In this document: positions 4,232-7,604 of the stretch, piece by piece | Position numbering within the stretch: the stretch's first letter is position 1 | Layout of the letters: every line of letters starts with the position of its first letter | Assembly: GCA_035495555.1 (NCBI GenBank) | Contig: DATJFQ010000086.1 | Span: forward strand, 1-7,604 | Direction of reading: 5' to 3' | From: DATJFQ01 sp035495555 | GTDB lineage: Bacteria; Acidobacteriota; Vicinamibacteria; Vicinamibacterales; 2-12-FULL-66-21 | DNA: 7,604 nt | Program-made: the position numbers and the translations under genes | Notes under the pieces: generated by a model | The model's input: only the letters and a program-made list of their open reading frames with translations | Databases searched by the model: none | Told to the model about the DNA's origin: nothing

Positions 4232-5815
4232 ATGGCTACCCTGCCGTATTTTGTTTTCAGCCCGAACAGCATCATCAGCCTGATCGGGCTTCTCCGTGGG
4301 CCTGACCCCACCGTCGCGACGCCCGCTGAAGACTGGCGCGACGCCACCGTCGACGTCGTCATTCCTGCGCTCAACGAGGAGTCGACCATCGCGGCGTGCC
4401 TCGCATCGGTCGGCCGGCAGACGCTCAAGCCGCGGCAGATCCTGCTCGTCGACGACGGGAGCAAGGATCGAACGCTGGAGATTGCGGAAGCGACCGCGGC
4501 GGAGTTGAACCTTCCGCTGAACGTGATCCGGCGCAAGAGCGCGATCGGCAAGACGCCGACGATCAAGCGTCAGGCCTGGGAGTTGGACGGCGACGTCGAG
4601 TTCATCCTCGATGGCGACACGCTGCTCGATTCGGAGAACTACATCGCGAGGGCCGTCGAGGAATTGTACAAGGCGGTCGGCATCGCGAGCGCCTGCGGGA
4701 CCATCCTTCCGCTTCGCACGCGCGATCGCGCACGATGGGATGCGAAGCCGGAACTGCGCGCGCTCAACGAGCTGATTCCGTCGGCGCGCCTGCGACAGGA
4801 CAAGCCCTTCATCCGTCGCGCTGCGAACGGGATCACGAACATGTATCGCGAGGTGCTGTATCTGTTCCTGCAGCGCTTCGTCTATCGCGGTCAGATGACC
4901 GCGTTTGGGACGATCACCAATCCCGTCGGCTGCGCCGTCGCGTATCGACGCCGCTACGTCGGCAAGCTGTTCGACAAATATTTCCCCCAGTTCGGCGACG
5001 ACCTCACGAACTCGGAGGACATTTTCATCGGGTTTGCGCTGCTCAACGAGGGCTACCGCAACATCCAGTTGACGGACGTCTACGCACGCACCGTCGAACC
5101 CGAGGTCCAGCGGCTCCCCCGCCAGCTCTATCTGTGGTCGTCGTCTTTTCTGCAGTGCTGTTACTACTTCGACGACCTGCTGCGCAGCGCGCCGCGCGGC
5201 ATTCGATCGTGGATCGCCCGACGCCGAACCGTGAAGCACCCTGCGCCCTCGCCCGTTGCCGTCGCTGGCACTCCGGCGTTTGCCGGAGCCGGCGCCGGCG
5301 GCGCGCTGGGGAGGTCGGTGAGTAATCAACAGTTCGCGGGCGCCGGTGCTGCCAGCGGGCTCATGTCCGAAGCCGGTGTCAGCGCGCCACTTCAGTTTCG
5401 CGGCACAGCCACACTCGATCGGGTTTTGGAAGCTCCCCAACCATCCGGCATCGAACGGCGCCGCATCGCGGAGCCGTATCGGCAGCCGTTCGGCGTCGAG
5501 TACACGAAGCGCAACGGCCGTCCAATCGGATGGGTGCTCCTGACCTCCGCGATCGAGAAGATAGCGTTTCCGGCGAGCCTCATCATCATGATCGCGCTGC
5601 GCGCCTGGGAGCCGCTCGTCATCACCGTCGTCGCCGAGACGATCATCGCGCTCGGTGCGCTGGTCATCGTCGCGCGCGGACAGCGGCTCGAATATCTCGG
5701 CAAGGGCCTCCTGATTTCGCCGCTTCGCTACGGATTGATTTTCTGGGACGCGATCACGATCAGCCGGTTCGCGAAGGACCTGTGGATCACAAGGAACCGG
5801 AAATGGCGCAAATAA
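4232..5815 (+). CDS. Membrane-bound family-2 glycosyltransferase (polysaccharide synthase-like)
   Basis: A 527-aa inner-membrane glycosyltransferase that would move sugar from a nucleotide-sugar to a growing glycan. The GT-A fold is clear: VVIPALNEE (42-50), VDDGS (73-77), DGDT (127-130, the metal-binding DxD) and SED (261-263, the catalytic-base region). Where processive enzymes (BcsA, PgaC, hyaluronan synthases) have Q(Q/R)xRW, this protein has QLYLW (298-302), with Leu in place of Arg. Two clear membrane helices follow at about 433-456 and 462-481, and possibly a third or re-entrant segment at 493-514; the N-terminus has one weak hydrophobic stretch. Between the catalytic part and these helices lies an unusual linker of about 90 residues (337-428), Ala/Gly-rich in its first half. 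ATG 4232 is the only ATG, GTG or TTG after the EBP-2 stop, but it has no clear ribosome site. The gene overlaps the exporter-like gene by 13 nt. The sugar specificity cannot be read. Confidence 0.88.
   Translation: MATLPYFVFSPNSIISLIGLLRGPDPTVATPAEDWRDATVDVVIPALNEESTIAACLASVGRQTLKPRQILLVDDGSKDRTLEIAEATAAELNLPLNVIRRKSAIGKTPTIKRQAWELDGDVEFILDGDTLLDSENYIARAVEELYKAVGIASACGTILPLRTRDRARWDAKPELRALNELIPSARLRQDKPFIRRAANGITNMYREVLYLFLQRFVYRGQMTAFGTITNPVGCAVAYRRRYVGKLFDKYFPQFGDDLTNSEDIFIGFALLNEGYRNIQLTDVYARTVEPEVQRLPRQLYLWSSSFLQCCYYFDDLLRSAPRGIRSWIARRRTVKHPAPSPVAVAGTPAFAGAGAGGALGRSVSNQQFAGAGAASGLMSEAGVSAPLQFRGTATLDRVLEAPQPSGIERRRIAEPYRQPFGVEYTKRNGRPIGWVLLTSAIEKIAFPASLIIMIALRAWEPLVITVVAETIIALGALVIVARGQRLEYLGKGLLISPLRYGLIFWDAITISRFAKDLWITRNRKWRK
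5271..5299 (+). repeat. GC-rich hairpin plus palindrome inside the glycosyltransferase insert
   Basis: CTCCGGC (5271-5277), loop GTTT, then GCCGGAG (5282-5288) form a perfect 7-bp stem with a 4-nt loop, followed at once by the 12-bp palindrome GCCGGCGCCGGC (5288-5299). Both lie in the stretch coding the Ala/Gly-rich linker. They could be by-products of GC-rich Ala/Gly codons, or a trace of an inserted repeat element that kept the reading frame. Confidence 0.5.
5791..5805 (+). promoter_or_regulatory. Ribosome binding site deciding the start of the TPR/barrel gene
   Basis: AAGGA at 5791-5795 lies 7 nt before ATG 5803, the best-placed Shine-Dalgarno near this gene. It favours 5803 over the in-frame ATG at 5860, which falls inside the palindromic repeat. 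The site lies in the last codons of the glycosyltransferase gene, so translation of the two genes is probably coupled. Confidence 0.6.
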
Positions 5816-7604
5816 GCCCACATACAAAAAAAGGGGACAACCGCCATTTTTTGCAAAAAATGGGGACAACCGGCTTCCTGCTGCTGTGGGCCGTGAGCGC
5901 CTTCGCCCAGGTCCCGGCCGACGGCCTGCGCGCCGAAGGAGAGAAACGCTGGCGAGATGCGCTGGTCATCTACGATGCCGCGCTGAAGGACCATCCGGAT
6001 CGCGCGGACCTGTGGGTGCGCGAGGCCGACATTCACGCAGCGCTCGGCGACACCGCGGCGAGCATCCACGCGCTCGAGCAGGCGGTCACGTATAAGAAAG
6101 GTGACGCGGGGCTTTACTCGCGCCTGTCGCAGGCGTATGCGTCAAACGGCAAGCCCGCCCCTGCGCTCCTTGCGATCCAGGGTGCGCTGGCGCTCTCACC
6201 GGACAATCCCGACTACCTGAAGGCCGCCGGACAACTCGCGGCGTGGAAGGGAGACTACGAGGCGGCGCACGTCGCGTATCTCAAGCTCTCACGCCTGCAT
6301 CCGGAAGACGCCGACGTCTGGCTCGCGCTGGCGCGCACCGACGTCTGGCAGCACCAGACCGATCGCGCGGCCAGCGCCTACAAGAACTACGTGTCCCGTC
6401 GACCCGACGACCGCAGCGGCTGGATCGAATGGGCGCGCACCGAGTCCTGGCGCGGCAACGATGCAGGCGCGCTGTCGATCCTGAACCGGATGGAAAAACG
6501 GCTCGGCGCGGGCGCAGATCTCTCGGGCGAGCGCGCATCGGTGCTCGCGCGCGCGTCGCGTCCATCGGCGGCGCTCGACGTGCTGCACCCCCTTTTCGCA
6601 GCGAATCCGCAGGACACCAATCTCCAAATTACCGACACGCTCGCGCGGATCGGCTACGGCGACGAACGCGGCGCGCGCGCAACCTACGGGTCGCTCCAGG
6701 CGACGACCGAGCCGACCAGGCAGATCGCCGGACTTTCTCAGCAACTGCGACTCGCCTTCGGCTCTCTCGTGCAGCCGTCCGTGAACGGCTACAGCGACTC
6801 CGACGGCCTCCGGATTGTCCGCATTCCCGCATCACTTTCCGTGAAGGTGGCACCAGGCGTCCGAATCGACGGCGGTTACCAGCGTGACATCCTCCGCGCG
6901 CGCGACGGCAGCGGCCTCGAAAGCATCGACGGCGCGTCGCGGCAGCAGGTCGATCAAGGGTGGGTGCGCGGCGACTTCCGTCCCGCGCATGCAATTCAGT
7001 TCCGCGTCGGCGGCGGCGCTGCCGACTCCACGTTCACGAGCAGTCCCGAAGCGACCTACACCGGCGGCGTCACGCTCCAGGGAGGCGATGCGGTACGGCT
7101 CTCATACGACCGCGACCACAATCTCCTGCTCATCTCGCCGCGAACCGTTTCGCTCGGTCTCACGCAGGACACCGATCGCGGGCGCCTCACGTGGTCGCCG
7201 TCGCTGCGCTTTTCACTCGATCTCGATGCGCTGCGCGAGTCGTTCTCGGACGACAACACGCGCTACGCGTTCCGTCTCGCTCCCCGCACGCCGGTCGTCC
7301 GCCGCGATTTCATGAACTTGGATGTGGGCGCCGCGGCTTACGTATTCGGCGCGCGCCGCAACCTGGACGACGGGTACTACGACCCGAAGCGATACGAGGC
7401 GTATACGTTCACCGTCTATCCGTATCTGAAGTTCTCAGAGAACTACGGCCTGAGTCTGTTCGCCGAAGCCGGCGTGCAGCGCGACTCCTCTGAGCGCACC
7501 TTCCGCCCCGGCGGCAGCATCGTCGGCGAGCTCACGCTCGGGATCTACAACGCGTGGGTGCTGAAGGTGAACGGCGGGGTGACGAACAACAACCGCGTCG
7601 ACTC
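5803..7604 (+). CDS. Secreted TPR and outer-membrane beta-barrel protein, exporter-like (partial)
   Basis: This frame is open from ATG 5803 to the window end: 600 residues, with the C-terminus missing. A long basic n-region (1-24) leads into the hydrophobic core FLLLWAVSAFA (25-35), and cleavage after AFA, before Q36, is likely, so the protein is exported. Residues about 40-230 are helical repeats of TPR type (for example WRDALVIYDAALKDHPD, then GDTAASIHALEQAV and GDYEAAHVAYLKLSRLHPED). From about residue 320 the sequence changes to alternating polar and hydrophobic strands, including GYYDPKRYEAYTFTVYPYL, as in outer-membrane barrels. This order matches BcsC, PgaA and YaiO-like proteins, in which the periplasmic TPR part guides a polysaccharide to the pore. 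It overlaps the glycosyltransferase by 13 nt, so the pair likely makes and exports a glycan. Start 5803 has a good ribosome site; 5860 is an alternative that would exclude the repeat and still leave a signal peptide. An exact family cannot be fixed without the C-terminus. Confidence 0.85.
   Translation, partial: MAQISPHTKKGDNRHFLQKMGTTGFLLLWAVSAFAQVPADGLRAEGEKRWRDALVIYDAALKDHPDRADLWVREADIHAALGDTAASIHALEQAVTYKKGDAGLYSRLSQAYASNGKPAPALLAIQGALALSPDNPDYLKAAGQLAAWKGDYEAAHVAYLKLSRLHPEDADVWLALARTDVWQHQTDRAASAYKNYVSRRPDDRSGWIEWARTESWRGNDAGALSILNRMEKRLGAGADLSGERASVLARASRPSAALDVLHPLFAANPQDTNLQITDTLARIGYGDERGARATYGSLQATTEPTRQIAGLSQQLRLAFGSLVQPSVNGYSDSDGLRIVRIPASLSVKVAPGVRIDGGYQRDILRARDGSGLESIDGASRQQVDQGWVRGDFRPAHAIQFRVGGGAADSTFTSSPEATYTGGVTLQGGDAVRLSYDRDHNLLLISPRTVSLGLTQDTDRGRLTWSPSLRFSLDLDALRESFSDDNTRYAFRLAPRTPVVRRDFMNLDVGAAAYVFGARRNLDDGYYDPKRYEAYTFTVYPYLKFSENYGLSLFAEAGVQRDSSERTFRPGGSIVGELTLGIYNAWVLKVNGGVTNNNRVD
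5825..5872 (+). repeat. REP-like palindromic/direct repeat within the exporter gene start
   Basis: Two 19-bp direct copies, CAAAAAAAGGGGACAACCG (5825-5843) and CAAAAAATGGGGACAACCG (5854-5872), differ at one base and have a 29-bp period. Between and across them lies a perfect 20-bp palindrome, CCATTTTTTGCAAAAAATGG (5844-5863). The A/T-rich centre flanked by GGGGACA resembles REP-type palindromic units that are dispersed in many genomes and linked to REP-associated tyrosine transposases; that link is from memory and untested here. Its base composition differs sharply from the surrounding GC-rich coding sequence. Confidence 0.7.

Noticed and set aside
4148..5869. Open minus-strand frame of 573 codons
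   Set aside because: It is antisense to the glycosyltransferase, whose motifs are unambiguous, and has a charged low-quality composition with no domain.

Overview
The window is high-GC bacterial DNA with dense coding and short gaps. It looks chromosomal: there is no transposase, tRNA, rRNA, CRISPR array or phage gene. The paired sigma-54 activators with an unusual C-terminal domain, the exopolysaccharide-type genes and the intergenic heptamer array fit Acidobacteriota, perhaps a Vicinamibacteria-like lineage. That placement is inference from style, not from a marker gene.

Left part, minus strand: a DUF192-family protein cut by the window start (1-380), and upstream of it a receiver-less sigma-54 enhancer-binding protein (EBP-1, 624-1784) with a plausible sigma-70 promoter (1946-1973). 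Centre, plus strand: a gene-free stretch with an ACTGGCG heptamer array, then two very small genes joined by an ATGA overlap, encoding a one-helix membrane peptide (2232-2414) and a four-cysteine zinc-ribbon protein (2411-2623).

Right part, plus strand: a 342-bp regulatory region with two clean palindromes and a sigma-54 (-24/-12) promoter candidate, then EBP-2 (2966-4195), a close paralogue of EBP-1. It is followed at 36 nt by a family-2 membrane glycosyltransferase (4232-5815), which overlaps by 13 nt a secreted TPR/beta-barrel protein (5803 to beyond 7604). The last gene is open to the window edge.

The last three genes read as one operon. An inner-membrane synthase would polymerise or extend a polysaccharide, and a TPR-plus-barrel outer-membrane protein would export it (the BcsC/PgaA/YaiO architecture). 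A sigma-54 activator sits at the head of the operon, probably controlling itself and the export genes. The two palindromes lie where upstream activating sequences for such activators are usually found. The most unusual points are the shared non-classical C-terminal domain of both activators, a REP-like palindromic repeat inside the signal-peptide region of the exporter gene, and an Ala/Gly-rich insert plus a missing QxxRW arginine in the glycosyltransferase.
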